Positions 1 through 9,600 are shown, counted from the stretch's first letter. The stretch: 64,000 bases of DNA from PNON01 sp963757065 (GCA_963757065.1 CAVWQC010000008.1:310001-374000), one strand, 5' to 3'. The notes: generated from the sequence alone by a model not told the origin. Program-made: numbers and translations.

Positions 1-1
1 A

Positions 2-2126
2 CCATATCGGGTAACTCATGGAGCAGGATATACAATCTTTGATCATAACTCACATGGGCTACGCCAAAAATTAACCTTATTTGCCAGCCCGGAAGATCCC
101 GTCAAAATTTTACATCTGAAGGTAGAAAATACCTTGGATCACGCTCGCCGGATAACCGCTACACAATATATTGAGTGGGTTCTGGGTACCAAGCATGCCT
201 CATCCATGGCTTATATCATCCCGGAATATGATTCAGACCTCGAATGTCTATTTGCCTCCAATCCATATAATTCTGAATTTGGAGAGAGAGTTGCTTTCCT
301 TATTGCGAGTAAAGCTGTTCATGGTATGACTGCCGACCGGACTGAATTCCTGGGACGTGGAGGGACACCTGCATATCCAGCTTCGCTGCACCGTTTGGGG
401 TTGGAATCACGAATTACACCTGGAGAAGACCCATGTGCAGTTCTGCAGGTGCACCTTGATCTACTTCCGGGCGGTACGGAAGAGATCTACTTTGTCCTTG
501 GTCAGGGAATTAATAAAGAACATGCTCTTACTTTAGCCAAAAAATACCATGATTCTGCTTATGTTGGCGAAGCATTCCAACGCACACACTTATTCTGGGA
601 TCACATGCTTGATACCATCCAGGTCCAAACACCCGAACCAGCAACCAATCTGATCCTCAATCGCTGGATGCTCTACCAGACTTTATCCTGCCGAATCTGG
701 GGGCGAACAGGATTTTACCAATCAAGCGGAGCTTTTGGTTTCCGCGACCAACTCCAGGATGTACTTGCACTATTGCCAATTGACCCTTCAATAACACGAG
801 GCCAGATTCTCAATGCGGCACAACACCAATTTGAAGAAGGTGATGTCATGCATTGGTGGCATCCACCATCAGGCCGCGGGGTAAGGACCCGCTTTTCAGA
901 TGACCTGTTATGGCTTCCGTACGTAACAGCGCAATACATCGAAGCTACAGGTGATCCAGGCATACTGAATGAGAAAATATCTTTTCGCACCGCACCACCG
1001 CTGGCAGAAGGTGAGGAAGAACGTTACAGTGAATTTCCGCTAACTGAACAACAATTCACACTTATGGAACATTGTCTTCAGGCTATTGAGAAAGGTTCCA
1101 CCACGGGCATACATGGTCTCCCATTGATCGGTTCCGGGGATTGGAATGATGGAATGAACAATGTAGGTATAAATGGTCAAGGGGAGAGCGTTTGGCTGGC
1201 CTGGTTCATTAGTGATGTTTTAAACCGTTTTGCGGCAATCTGCGATCAATATGGAGATTCAATAACAGCTCAAAGATACCGGGAAAAGGCAGTGGAATAT
1301 GCTACAGCAGTCGAACGATCAGCCTGGGATGGTGATTGGTATCGACGTGCATATTATGATAGCGGGGCAACAGTTGGATCAGTCCATGACCAGGAATGCC
1401 AGATTGATGCGATCGCTCAATCCTGGGCAGTATTAAGTGGTACAGGTGATATGCAGCGTAGTCGCGTAGCATTGCAGTCGGTAATGGAACATTTAGTGCT
1501 TCCAAATGATCGTTTGATGCTGCTCTTTACTCCCCCCTTTGATAAAACCACCCATAATCCAGGTTATATAAAAGGATATATGCCCGGTATTCGTGAGAAT
1601 GGTGGGCAATATACACATGCGGCCACATGGACTGCCTGGGCATTTGCAAGATTGGGTGATGGAAAGCAAGCCGGGGAATTGTTTCAATCTGCTTAATCCC
1701 ATCTTTCAATCTGATACCGAAGCTAAAGCTTCAGCTTATCGGGTGGAACCTTATGTAATTTGTGCTGATATTTACAGCAAGACACCATTCATTCGAAGGG
1801 GTGGGTGGACATGGTATACAGGATCTGCTGCCTGGATGTACCGGTTAGGAGTTGAAGCTATTCTTGGATTCAAAAAAGTGGGAAATTCTCTACATTTAGA
1901 TCCGGTTATTCCTCCTGCCTGGGATGGATTTGAAATTCGGTATCGATTTGGTGAATCTGAATACCTTTTTAACGTTCACAACCCTGAGCATGTGGCAAGT
2001 AATGTCCAGAAATTAATTTTAGATGGGCAGCTTTTGAAAGACTCATCCATACCTCTGGTCGATGATAAAAAGAAGCATCAGGTTGTAGTCACTATGGGAA
2101 ATCCAGCTCGGTCCTTAATGAACTGA
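2..2126 (+). CDS. GH94-family glycan phosphorylase / cyclic beta-glucan synthase-like protein, 5'-truncated, one frame break
   Basis: The reading frame is already open at the window edge, so the N-terminus lies outside. About 708 codons are visible. They carry GH94 (cellobiose phosphorylase / NdvB C-terminal domain) motifs: HWWHPPSGRGVRTR, GSGDWNDGMN with the likely general-acid Asp, GESVWL, and near the end EPYV and RGGWTWYTGSAAWMYRLG. GH94 enzymes cleave or form beta-glucosidic bonds with phosphate. The match to NdvB-type proteins suggests a large cyclic-glucan synthase-like protein, but the glycosyltransferase part is not visible. The frame shifts by +1 near 1682-1690 in a TTTCAAT stretch: the upstream frame ends at 1696, while the conserved LLNPI segment continues in the next frame to 2126. 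One extra base explains this. Family assignment is firm; substrate is unknown. Confidence 0.8.
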
Positions 2127-2169
2127 TGCCTCCAAGTAGAGTTGTTGGAACGATGAAGCCATGACCAAA

Positions 2170-2198
2170 TTGGGTTAATAGCGGAAATTTGTTATAAT
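2170..2198 (+). promoter_or_regulatory. Predicted sigma70-type promoter for the SCP2-like gene
   Basis: TTGGGT (2170-2175), a 17-bp spacer and a perfect TATAAT (2193-2198) lie about 30 bp upstream of the ATG at 2228. The -10 box is strong and the -35 box is weak (3 of 6). Confidence 0.5.
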
Positions 2199-2227
2199 TC
2201 CAAAATTAATATTCATAAGGAATGCGC

Positions 2228-2557
2228 ATGTCTATCATCGAAGAACTAATCGCAAATCTTCCTTCAAAGATTAACATTTCAAGACTTAACCTTAGCAATG
2301 CAGTTATTCAATTTTTTATCGATGGTGAGAAGGGTGGTAACTGGTATTTACAAATAGACGAAGGATTTCCTACATTATTACCGGGTTGTTCAAATAATCC
2401 TGATCTATCCTTAAATTGTTCTTATGAAGATTTAATTAGGTTATCGCTGGGTGAATTGGATCCAGGGAAAGCATTCATGACTGGAAAATTAACCATTAGG
2501 GGAAATAGATCAATTGCCTTACAATTGCTCGAACAATATAAAACCGTAAATTATTAA
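2228..2557 (+). CDS. SCP2 sterol-binding domain protein
   Basis: A 109-residue single-domain protein resembling the SCP2 fold: a central DGEKGGNWYLQID strand pair, a DLSLNCSYEDL segment and a C-terminal GKLTIRGN...ALQLL helix. SCP2 domains bind lipids or other hydrophobic ligands in a tunnel; bacterial stand-alone copies are mostly uncharacterised. An in-frame ATG at 2222 is possible, but AAGGA (2217-2221) is correctly spaced only for the ATG at 2228. The gene sits alone between the GH94 gene and the convergent MIP18-family gene, so context says little about the ligand. Confidence 0.7.
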   Translation: MSIIEELIANLPSKINISRLNLSNAVIQFFIDGEKGGNWYLQIDEGFPTLLPGCSNNPDLSLNCSYEDLIRLSLGELDPGKAFMTGKLTIRGNRSIALQLLEQYKTVNY

Positions 2558-2564
2558 TACCTGC

Positions 2565-2918
2565 TTATTGCCACATTCCCCACTCAAAACCCGCTGAGGA
2601 TTCCATCATTGAGAAATCCCATGGTTCCATTCCAAGAGCCATAATCACTGGCATATCTACAGATTCTGTAGCTTTCTGTGTTGTCATTTCAATTAATGCA
2701 GGAGCATATGGGCAAAATGGAGTTGTCATGATCATGCTAATTATCAAAGAACCATCAGTGATTTGTACATTTCTGACCAGTCCCAACTGAATAATGCTCA
2801 ACCCCAACTCGGGATCGTTCACCTGTTGGAACGCCTCCCGTAATTTTTCGACAATCTCCGGGTGGGTGGATTCAATGTCCCATACAGCTTTGTTTGAATT
2901 CTCAGGTGTTTCATCCAT
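2565..2918 (-). CDS. MIP18/DUF59-family Fe-S cluster assembly factor (SufT-like)
   Basis: A 117-residue protein with the MIP18 core: NDPELGLSIIQLGLV near residues 34-48 and TTPFCPYAP around residues 65-73, whose Cys is the conserved one of the family. Relatives (SufT, the PaaD-like protein) help deliver or mature Fe-S clusters. It lies directly downstream of the SufR-like regulator (4-bp gap), in the same transcript and divergent from the suf operon, which supports a role in Fe-S biogenesis. The residues after the core are unremarkable. Family assignment is firm; the exact role is inferred from context. Confidence 0.8.
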   Translation of the reverse strand: MDETPENSNKAVWDIESTHPEIVEKLREAFQQVNDPELGLSIIQLGLVRNVQITDGSLIISMIMTTPFCPYAPALIEMTTQKATESVDMPVIMALGMEPWDFSMMESSAGFEWGMWQ

Positions 2919-2922
2919 ATTG

Positions 2923-3546
2923 TTACCCTGTTAGTTGAGGTTGTTTTACGACGTATGTGCAATGGTCATTGCCCAGAAGCAGGCAGTTAATTTTTTCAAC
3001 GGGAATTGAAAGGATCGACGAAATCATAGTTTGGTCTACTTTACAGACTTCCGGATGATTTTGGCCGACATGGAAATATGGGCAGGAAATTTCATGGATC
3101 CTGTATTCATCACCCGCTTTCTCCCAATCAACAGTAAAACCTTCACGTGAGAGCAGAGTTTTAATCAGATTGAGCTTTTCCTCTATTGTGAGGTTTTGAG
3201 CCAGCTCCTGATAATTAGCGCTCATATCCAGGGCGATTTCTGTGAAAAGTTTATCTACTACCGGCGCCGGGAGGGTGCTTTTCATCTGATCCAGAATTTT
3301 GGTAGTCAATCTTAAATAATTGGTTGGAAATCTTTCTGAACCAGATTCGGTCAGGTAATATACTTGTCTTGGTCTGCCAACACCGTGACGTTCTTCTTCA
3401 GCGACAATTAATCCTTCAATAAGCAGACTGGAAATATGATGACGAACGGAAATAGAATTAATACCAACTTTTTCTCCCAATTCAGTGATCGTTGAGCGTG
3501 GATGGGCTAGTAGTGATTGTAAGACTCTTTCGCGAGTAGATTTCAT
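2923..3546 (-). CDS. sufR: SufR-like Fe-S-sensing transcriptional regulator
   Basis: A 207-residue protein with an N-terminal winged helix-turn-helix (residues about 1-65: STITELGEKVGINSISVRHHISSL, then a wing with GVGRPRQVYYLT). The C-terminal domain carries four cysteines (C155, C168, C188, C196) in the arrangement of SufR and related regulators (CPYFH...PEVC...NC...DHC). In cyanobacteria and actinobacteria SufR binds a 4Fe-4S cluster and represses suf and itself when clusters are sufficient. Here it is divergent to sufC across a 147-bp region with overlapping promoters and an inverted repeat, the expected place for such an operator. The MIP18 gene follows in the same operon. Confidence 0.85.
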   Translation of the reverse strand: MKSTRERVLQSLLAHPRSTITELGEKVGINSISVRHHISSLLIEGLIVAEEERHGVGRPRQVYYLTESGSERFPTNYLRLTTKILDQMKSTLPAPVVDKLFTEIALDMSANYQELAQNLTIEEKLNLIKTLLSREGFTVDWEKAGDEYRIHEISCPYFHVGQNHPEVCKVDQTMISSILSIPVEKINCLLLGNDHCTYVVKQPQLTG

Positions 3547-3577
3547 CTTTCTCCGTCTATGTGTTTCCTATAGGGAT

Positions 3578-3607
3578 AATATACCACCTTTAATAGCAAT
3601 TTGTCAA
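3578..3607 (-). promoter_or_regulatory. Predicted sufR promoter
   Basis: On the minus strand a perfect -35 TTGACA (3602-3607) is followed by an 18-bp spacer and TATATT (3578-3583). It lies about 30 bp upstream of the regulator's start. The -35 box is part of the left arm of the inverted repeat at 3603-3636. Confidence 0.65.
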
Positions 3608-3636
3608 TAATTATGATTATTATAATAAATATTGAC
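3603..3636. promoter_or_regulatory. Candidate SufR operator (inverted repeat)
   Basis: GTCAATA (3603-3609) and TATTGAC (3630-3636) form a perfect 7-bp inverted repeat with a 20-bp AT-rich centre. Each arm coincides with the -35 box of one of the two divergent promoters. Binding there would be expected to block both sufR and suf transcription. SufR is the obvious candidate but binding is inferred. Confidence 0.55.
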
Positions 3637-3660
3637 TAATCGTCAAAATTTTGCTATAAT
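3632..3660 (+). promoter_or_regulatory. Predicted suf operon promoter
   Basis: TTGACT (3632-3637), a 17-bp spacer and a perfect TATAAT (3655-3660) form a near-consensus sigma70 promoter. Transcription should begin near 3667. This excludes the upstream in-frame TTG at 3661 as the sufC start and supports the ATG at 3694. Confidence 0.75.
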
Positions 3661-3693
3661 TTGGGAAATATATACCATATTCCAGGGAGCACT

Positions 3694-4479
3694 ATGTCTG
3701 AGTTAATCATAAAAGATTTGTATGTCAGTATCGAAGGTAAAGAGATTCTGAAGGGTTTCAACCTGAAGATCAACTCTGGAGAAATCCATGCGATCATGGG
3801 TCCAAATGGAACTGGAAAATCAACACTGGCCTATACGATCATGGGACACCCATCTTACCAAATTACCAGCGGCGAGATATTTCTGGATGGAAACAAGATC
3901 AATGACCTTGCTCCGGACGAAAGGTCGCGAGCCGGGTTGTTCTTAGCATTCCAATACCCGATGGCAATTCCGGGGGTAACTGTTGCAAATTATTTGCGGA
4001 CTGCTGTAAATTCTCATAGAAAATATAACAACCCCGAATATAAAGGTATTCCGATACCAGAATTTAGAAAGATGATGATTGAACAGATGGATTACCTGAA
4101 AATGGATCATTCATTCGCCGGTAGATATCTGAATGATGGCTTTTCAGGTGGTGAAAAAAAACGGAATGAGATACTACAGATGGCAATATTAAAACCTCGT
4201 TTCGCAATACTGGATGAGACTGATTCTGGCTTGGATATTGACGCATTGAGGATTGTTTCTGAAGGTGTAAATGCTTTGCGAGGACCAAACCTGGGTGTCC
4301 TGGTAATCACTCATTATCAACGGATTTTAAATTATATCCATCCCGATTTTGTTCACGTGATGATGGAAGGAAAAATTGTAGAATCCGGGGATGCACAACT
4401 AGCCTTGCATCTTGAAGAACAGGGATATGAGTGGGTTAAGGAAAAGATGGACAATAGCAGGGATGAGTTACTGAGGTAA
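3694..4479 (+). CDS. sufC: Fe-S cluster assembly ATPase SufC
   Basis: A 261-residue ABC-type ATPase of the SufBCD scaffold. Walker A is GPNGTGKST (residues 36-44), the ABC signature is FSGGEKKRNEI, and Walker B with the SufC-typical tail is FAILDETDSGLDIDAL. No membrane segments are present, as expected for this soluble ATPase. The ATG at 3694 is preceded by AGGGAG and is the first good start after the predicted promoter. It heads the operon sufC-sufB-sufD-(unknown)-sufS-sufU-Rieske. Length and motifs are complete. Confidence 0.97.
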   Translation: MSELIIKDLYVSIEGKEILKGFNLKINSGEIHAIMGPNGTGKSTLAYTIMGHPSYQITSGEIFLDGNKINDLAPDERSRAGLFLAFQYPMAIPGVTVANYLRTAVNSHRKYNNPEYKGIPIPEFRKMMIEQMDYLKMDHSFAGRYLNDGFSGGEKKRNEILQMAILKPRFAILDETDSGLDIDALRIVSEGVNALRGPNLGVLVITHYQRILNYIHPDFVHVMMEGKIVESGDAQLALHLEEQGYEWVKEKMDNSRDELLR

Positions 4480-4484
4480 TTATT

Positions 4485-5897
4485 ATGGGTACTGAAAATA
4501 AAAATGAATTCCTTGAACAGTTGAGTGATTATCAATATGGTTTCAAGGATTCAGAAAATTTTGTTTATCGGTCAAAACAAGGACTTGATGAAGAGGTTGT
4601 TCGGGAAATCTCTCTCCGCAAGGGCGAACCTGAATGGATGCTCAATTACAGATTAAAGGCGTTAGCTCATTTTAATCTGCGGTCAATGCCTAATTGGGGC
4701 GCCGACCTATCTGGTTTGAACATGGATGACATCTACTTCTATGTAAAACCAGCAGAAGCAGCCAGCACATCCTGGGAGGATGTTCCTGATACCATTAAGA
4801 CAACATTCGATAGATTGGGTATCCCTGAAGCTGAGCGAAAATTTCTAGCCGGGGTAGGGGCGCAGTACGAATCGGAAATGGTTTACCACAGTATTCAGGA
4901 ACATCTCGAGAAAAAGGGCGTCATCTTCGTGAGTATCGAGGATGGATTACGTCTTCACCCTGAGTTATTCAGGCAATATTTCGGAACTGTGATCCCAATC
5001 GAAGATAATAAATTTGCGGCATTAAATAGCGCTGTGTGGTCAGGTGGATCGTTTGTTTATGTACCCCCGAATGTAAAAGTGGATCTTCCGCTTCAGGCCT
5101 ATTTCCGCCTAAACGAAGCTAAAATTGGACAATTTGAGCGCAGCATTATTATCGCTGATGAAGGATCACAGGTTCATTATGTTGAAGGCTGCACAGCACC
5201 ATCTTACACAACCAACTCGCTCCACAGCGGTGTGATCGAGATCATTGTGAAGAAAGGCGCCAGAGTCCGTTATACAACCATCCAGAACTGGTCGACGAAT
5301 GTTTACAACCTGGTGACCCAGAGGGCAATGGTCTATGAAAATGGAACGATGGAGTGGGTGGATGCCAACCTTGGTTCAAAAATTACCATGAAATACCCAT
5401 CCTGTTACCTGATGGAACCTGGAGCGAAAGGAGAAATTCTTTCCATGGCATTTGCCGGACCCGGTCAATATCAGGATACTGGCGGAAAAATGCTGCATTT
5501 TGCTTCTCACACAAGCAGTAAGATTACTTCCAAATCCATCAGTCGTGGCGGCGGTAGAACTTCTTTTCGCGGATTGCTTAAAGTCCAGAAAGATAAACAG
5601 GACATAAAGAGCAATGCTGTTTGTGATGCCTTGTTACTAGATCCATTGTCCCGGTCAGACACATATCCATATATCGAAATCGATTCAGAGGATGTGACAA
5701 TTGGACATGAAGCTTCAGTATCAAAAATAGGCGAAGAACAATTGTTTTATCTCATGAGCAGGGGAATTTCTAAAGAAGATGCCATTACCATGGTCGTATC
5801 CGGATTTATTGAACCCCTGGTAAAAGAGTTACCCATGGAATATGCTGTGGAAATGAATCGATTGATCCAGCTACAAATGGAAGGATCGGTGGGTTAA
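4485..5897 (+). CDS. sufB: Fe-S cluster assembly scaffold SufB
   Basis: A 470-residue SufB of normal length. It begins with the typical YQYGFKDSENFVYRSKQGLDEEVVREIS-type region and has the beta-helix core with VEGCTAP, a conserved Cys region of the scaffold. Towards the end are the family motif SRGGGRTSFRG, SNAVCDALLLD and a C-terminal GFIEPLVKELPMEYAVE segment. SufB forms the SufBC2D complex on which nascent Fe-S clusters are built. It starts 5 bp after sufC with a GAGG box upstream. The frame is intact. Confidence 0.97.
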   Translation: MGTENKNEFLEQLSDYQYGFKDSENFVYRSKQGLDEEVVREISLRKGEPEWMLNYRLKALAHFNLRSMPNWGADLSGLNMDDIYFYVKPAEAASTSWEDVPDTIKTTFDRLGIPEAERKFLAGVGAQYESEMVYHSIQEHLEKKGVIFVSIEDGLRLHPELFRQYFGTVIPIEDNKFAALNSAVWSGGSFVYVPPNVKVDLPLQAYFRLNEAKIGQFERSIIIADEGSQVHYVEGCTAPSYTTNSLHSGVIEIIVKKGARVRYTTIQNWSTNVYNLVTQRAMVYENGTMEWVDANLGSKITMKYPSCYLMEPGAKGEILSMAFAGPGQYQDTGGKMLHFASHTSSKITSKSISRGGGRTSFRGLLKVQKDKQDIKSNAVCDALLLDPLSRSDTYPYIEIDSEDVTIGHEASVSKIGEEQLFYLMSRGISKEDAITMVVSGFIEPLVKELPMEYAVEMNRLIQLQMEGSVG

Positions 5898-5925
5898 TAA
5901 TGGTTAAGATGGATACAAGGACAAT

Positions 5926-7266
5926 ATGACAGAAGCCCCCATTGTGATTAATAGGTCTCGCATGAGGACCGTGGAGAGTAACTTTAACTTTACTAAGGAA
6001 ATGATACCTGAGGTAAAGTCAGTGGAATTTCAAGCTTATCAGCAAAATGCCTGGAAAATATTTAACGAACTTCCATACCCGACAGATAAAGATGAAGCCT
6101 GGAGACGCACGAGTTTAAGCAAACTCGATAAACACATCATAGACTTTAAAAATGGCTCCCATGGAGAAGTTGTTATTCCTGATAATTTCAAGACACCTGT
6201 TATTGAAGGCAGGCATGCAGGACAGTTGATCCTGTTTCCGGGTGGAAAGTCCAGGATATTGGAAGAAAATTACCAAAAAAGTGGTGTCATTTTTGATGAT
6301 CTGGATACTGTGATTATCAATAACCCGGAACTGGTATTGCGAACCGCCGGCTCAATGGTACATGCAGCGGATGGTAAGTTTGCTGCTCTAGCAACAGCCT
6401 TTGGGAATCATGGAGTTTTCCTGTATATTCCTCGTGGAGTAAAAATTAAAGAACCACTCCATAGCCTATTTTGGAATCAAGGAAATAATATAGGTGTATT
6501 CTCGCATAATGTGATCTGGTTGGAAGACGACGCGGAAGCTACATTTGTTCAAGAGTATGCCAGCGAAATTGATCAAAACCTGACAAAGTTTCATTCAGGT
6601 ATCCTGGAAGTGCATGTTGGGAAAAATGCATCCTTAAAAATGGTTGAACTTCAATCATGGGGAGAGGGCGTTTGGAATGTCATGCATGAAAGGGTTAATG
6701 TGCAGCAAAATGGCGAACTCTCCTGGATCTTTGGCGCCCTTGGCAGCCATTTGACCAAGTCATTCTCATCAGTCGACCTGGCTGGGTCCGGAGCTACGGC
6801 AAGAGTTTCGGGGTTTTACTTTGCAGATTCAGATCAACATTTGGATATGGATACAGAACAAAACCACCTGGCTCCTAATACTACCAGTGATCTTCTTTAT
6901 AAAGGGGCAGTTACTGGAGCAGCCAGGTCTGTTTGGCAGGGGAACATTTATGTGGCTCCCGGTGCAAATGGCACTGATGGATATCAGGCAAACCGGAATT
7001 TAATCCTGAGTACCAAAGCAAGAGCGGATTCAATTCCAGGATTGGAAATCCTTGCGGATGATGTAAAATGTACTCATGGCGCCACGGTCGGAAAAGTTGA
7101 TCCTGAGCAAATATTTTACTTACAGAGCAGAGGATTAAACGAAAATGAAGCAAAACACCTGATCGTGGAAGGTTTTTTTGAGACAATCATGGAAAGAATT
7201 CCGTTTCAGGAAGTCCAGGATCGATTCAGAAAAGCGATCTTTGAAAAAATTGATGCAATTGTATAA
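5926..7266 (+). CDS. sufD: Fe-S cluster assembly protein SufD
   Basis: A 446-residue SufD, paralogous to SufB. Visible marks are the N-terminal PYPTDKDEAWRRTSL segment, the beta-helix core, HLDMDTEQNHLAPNTTSD (with the conserved His region), GYQANRNLILS, and CTHGATVGKVDPEQIFYLQSRG near the C-terminus. SufD pairs with SufB and SufC in the scaffold and supports iron acquisition. AAGGAC lies just upstream of the ATG. It follows sufB by 28 bp. Confidence 0.96.
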   Translation: MTEAPIVINRSRMRTVESNFNFTKEMIPEVKSVEFQAYQQNAWKIFNELPYPTDKDEAWRRTSLSKLDKHIIDFKNGSHGEVVIPDNFKTPVIEGRHAGQLILFPGGKSRILEENYQKSGVIFDDLDTVIINNPELVLRTAGSMVHAADGKFAALATAFGNHGVFLYIPRGVKIKEPLHSLFWNQGNNIGVFSHNVIWLEDDAEATFVQEYASEIDQNLTKFHSGILEVHVGKNASLKMVELQSWGEGVWNVMHERVNVQQNGELSWIFGALGSHLTKSFSSVDLAGSGATARVSGFYFADSDQHLDMDTEQNHLAPNTTSDLLYKGAVTGAARSVWQGNIYVAPGANGTDGYQANRNLILSTKARADSIPGLEILADDVKCTHGATVGKVDPEQIFYLQSRGLNENEAKHLIVEGFFETIMERIPFQEVQDRFRKAIFEKIDAIV

Positions 7267-7293
7267 GTTAATTATTTTGATGGAGGCAATTAT

Positions 7294-7596
7294 ATGAGTC
7301 CTGCACCATTCATGCGAGATCCTGAACCAGAATCTTCTTATGATGTCGGTGATTCTGTAGAAGTTTTTTGTGACCACGAGAAAGGTAGTGATCGAATTCG
7401 GGGGTGGATGCGAGGAGTCGTGGTCCAGGTTGATCAAAAAATGGTCGCAGTCCAATTTAATACAAATGTATTTTTGACAGACGGGTGGATGGTTCCTGAT
7501 CATATTCTATGGTTCCCGCACACTTCTCTGCATATTCGGCCTATTCAAAAGGGTCAAAAAGCAATATTGACAAATAACCCGGACATTGATTATTAA
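7294..7596 (+). CDS. Uncharacterised small protein encoded between sufD and sufS
   Basis: A 100-residue soluble protein I do not recognise. The middle (residues about 15-75) is rich in beta-forming residues: a DVGDSVEVF strand, a GWMRGVVVQVDQKMVAVQF stretch and a WMVPDHILWFPHTSLHIRP tail. This could be a small SH3- or Tudor-like barrel; that fold guess is inference. There are only one Cys and few His, so it is not an obvious cluster carrier. A strong GGAGG box precedes the ATG at 7294, and the stop lies next to the sufS start. Co-transcription inside the suf operon suggests an accessory role in Fe-S assembly. Confidence 0.75.
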   Translation: MSPAPFMRDPEPESSYDVGDSVEVFCDHEKGSDRIRGWMRGVVVQVDQKMVAVQFNTNVFLTDGWMVPDHILWFPHTSLHIRPIQKGQKAILTNNPDIDY

Positions 7597-7597
7597 T

Positions 7598-8849
7598 ATG
7601 CAAACAACTTCTGAACAAATCCCTATTGAAATAATTAGAGGCGATTTTCCAATTCTGAATCGACGAATCAATAACAAACCTCTAATATATTTCGATTCAG
7701 CAGCCACTTCGCAAAAACCTTTATCTGTCATAAATTCAATTTCCGATTATTACTTAAATTACAATGCAAATATCCATCGGGGAGTCCACACTCTGGCAGA
7801 AGAAGCAACAGGGCTTTATGAGACAGCCAGGGAAAAAATAGCAAAATTCATCAATGCAAAATACGCATCAGAGATTGTTTATACGAAGAATACGACAGAA
7901 TCAATAAATCTTGTTGTGAATACATGGGGAAGATCAGAATTACTTAGTGGTGAACTGGTTTTACTTACTGAAATGGAACACCACTCCAATTTGGTTCCCT
8001 GGCAAATGCTTGCCAAAGAGAAAGGTCTGGAACTGGAGTTTATTCCGGTTTTGGAAAATGGGACTTTGGATCAGCATGCATATGAACAATTATTGATCAG
8101 AAAGCCAAGAATTGTTTCGTTTACCCACATGTCGAATGTCCTGGGGACTATTAATCCTGTAAAAAAGATGATCGAATTGGCGCATAAACACGGAGCAGTT
8201 GTTCTCATCGATGGCGCACAATCAGTTCCTCACATGAAAGTCAATGTTCAGGATCTGGATGCTGATTTTTATGCTTTTTCTGGACATAAAATGCTTGGGC
8301 CAACAGGTATAGGAATTCTATATGGCAAGAAGGCTATCCTGGAAAAAATTCCACCTTTCATGGGTGGCGGAGATATGATCAAACAGGTTCATCTCAGGAC
8401 TTTCCTACCCAATGAAATTCCTTACAAATTCGAAGCAGGTACACCGCCAATTGCAGAGGTGGTTGGTCTATCATCCGCAATCGACTACCTGGAAAAAATT
8501 GGAATGAATAATATTCAACAGCATGAACATGACTTGATGCGATATGCTTTTGATCGGTTAAGTAAAATCCAGGGAATAACAATTATTGGGAAAGAGCTTG
8601 AAAATCGGGGAGGGGTAATCGCTTTCACAGTGGATGGGATCCATCCACATGATGTTGCCCAGATCCTGGATAGCGATGGTATTGCGGTACGTGCAGGACA
8701 TCATTGTGCCATGCCTCTTCACGAAAGATTTCAACTTGCCGGCAACGACACGGGCAAGTTTTTATCTTTATAATACTGAAGATGAAATTGACCAGATGGT
8801 TAATTTCTCTTCAAAAAGTTCAAAAAATGTTCAACTAGATAGGTATTAA
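7598..8849 (+). CDS. sufS: Cysteine desulfurase SufS, one frame break near the C-terminus
   Basis: A PLP-dependent group II cysteine desulfurase of about 416 residues. It opens with DFPILNRRINNKPLIYFDSAATSQKP, contains the EMEHHSNLVPWQ motif and the PLP-lysine motif FSGHKMLGPTG, and has the active-site Cys in VRAGHHCAMP. It removes sulfur from cysteine for SufU/SufBCD. The frame shifts by +1 near 8729-8736 (TTTCAAC): the upstream frame stops at 8773, while the conserved tail LPATTRASFYLYNTEDEIDQ continues in the next frame to 8849. One extra base restores the full length. I chose the ATG at 7598 over an in-frame TTG at 7586; no strong ribosome site is visible. Confidence 0.92.
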
Positions 8850-8852
8850 TTT

Positions 8853-9263
8853 ATGGATGATCTGTACAGGGAACTCATAATTGAGCATTATAAAAACCCG
8901 GGATACAGGGGAGAACTTGTTCCTGCGGATATTTCCTATGAAGATGAAAACCCCTTATGCGGTGACCATATTCACATAGATATTCGCCTGGATGAAAACA
9001 AAACGGTGAAAGAAGCAGCATTCAGCGGGCATGGTTGTGCAATTTCACTTGCGAGTGCCGATCTACTTCTGGAATCGATCATTAATAAGAACATTGAAGA
9101 TGTAAAAAAACTGACAAAGCAAGATATTTTAGATCTTTTGGGAATTGAGTTGGGACCAGTGCGCTTAAAATGTGCATTGCTCTCCTTGAAAGTGGTCAAA
9201 GCCGGGGTATATGGTGTAAATAAATCGGAAGATATTGATTTTAGTGAGGATTTTGATGTATAG
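8853..9263 (+). CDS. sufU: Fe-S assembly sulfur-transfer protein SufU
   Basis: A 136-residue IscU-fold protein with the three SufU cysteines in ENPLCGDHI, GHGCAISLASADLL and VRLKCALL, plus the Asp after the first Cys. In Gram-positive-type Suf systems SufU is a zinc-dependent sulfur acceptor for SufS. It starts 4 bp after sufS. This pairing supports a SufS/SufU rather than a SufS/SufE system. Confidence 0.94.
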   Translation: MDDLYRELIIEHYKNPGYRGELVPADISYEDENPLCGDHIHIDIRLDENKTVKEAAFSGHGCAISLASADLLLESIINKNIEDVKKLTKQDILDLLGIELGPVRLKCALLSLKVVKAGVYGVNKSEDIDFSEDFDV

Positions 9264-9600
9264 CTTTGTTGATAAACCTGGAATTACCCTGGTTTACCAT
9301 CCAATATGCAAAGTCGATGATCTTCCTGATGGCGAAAGAATTTTTATTGAAATAGCACATGAGCCTATTGTGATTTTCAATTTGGCAGGAAAGATTTTTG
9401 CCATTGGCGATGTTTGTTCACATGATGGAGGGCCAGCCGGAGATGGCGAAATTGTTGACAACACAATCATTTGCCCCCGTCATGGTGCGAAGTTCGATAT
9501 ATATACAGGTAAAGCAGTCGGCTTACCTGCTGTAGAGGATATCCCTGCTTACCCGATCAGGATAAATGCAGGCCAGATTGAGATTGGAGTACCGGGATAA
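9256..9600 (+). CDS. Rieske-type 2Fe-2S ferredoxin
   Basis: A 114-residue protein with the Rieske ligand pairs CSHDGG and CPRHGAKFD (C-X-H and C-X2-H), followed by the usual PAVEDIPAYPIRI strand. It resembles the small NirD/dioxygenase-ferredoxin group. The ATG at 9256 overlaps the end of sufU and has GAGG upstream. As the last gene of the suf operon it could be a client or electron donor for cluster assembly; this role is inference from position. Confidence 0.88.
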   Translation: MYSFVDKPGITLVYHPICKVDDLPDGERIFIEIAHEPIVIFNLAGKIFAIGDVCSHDGGPAGDGEIVDNTIICPRHGAKFDIYTGKAVGLPAVEDIPAYPIRINAGQIEIGVPG

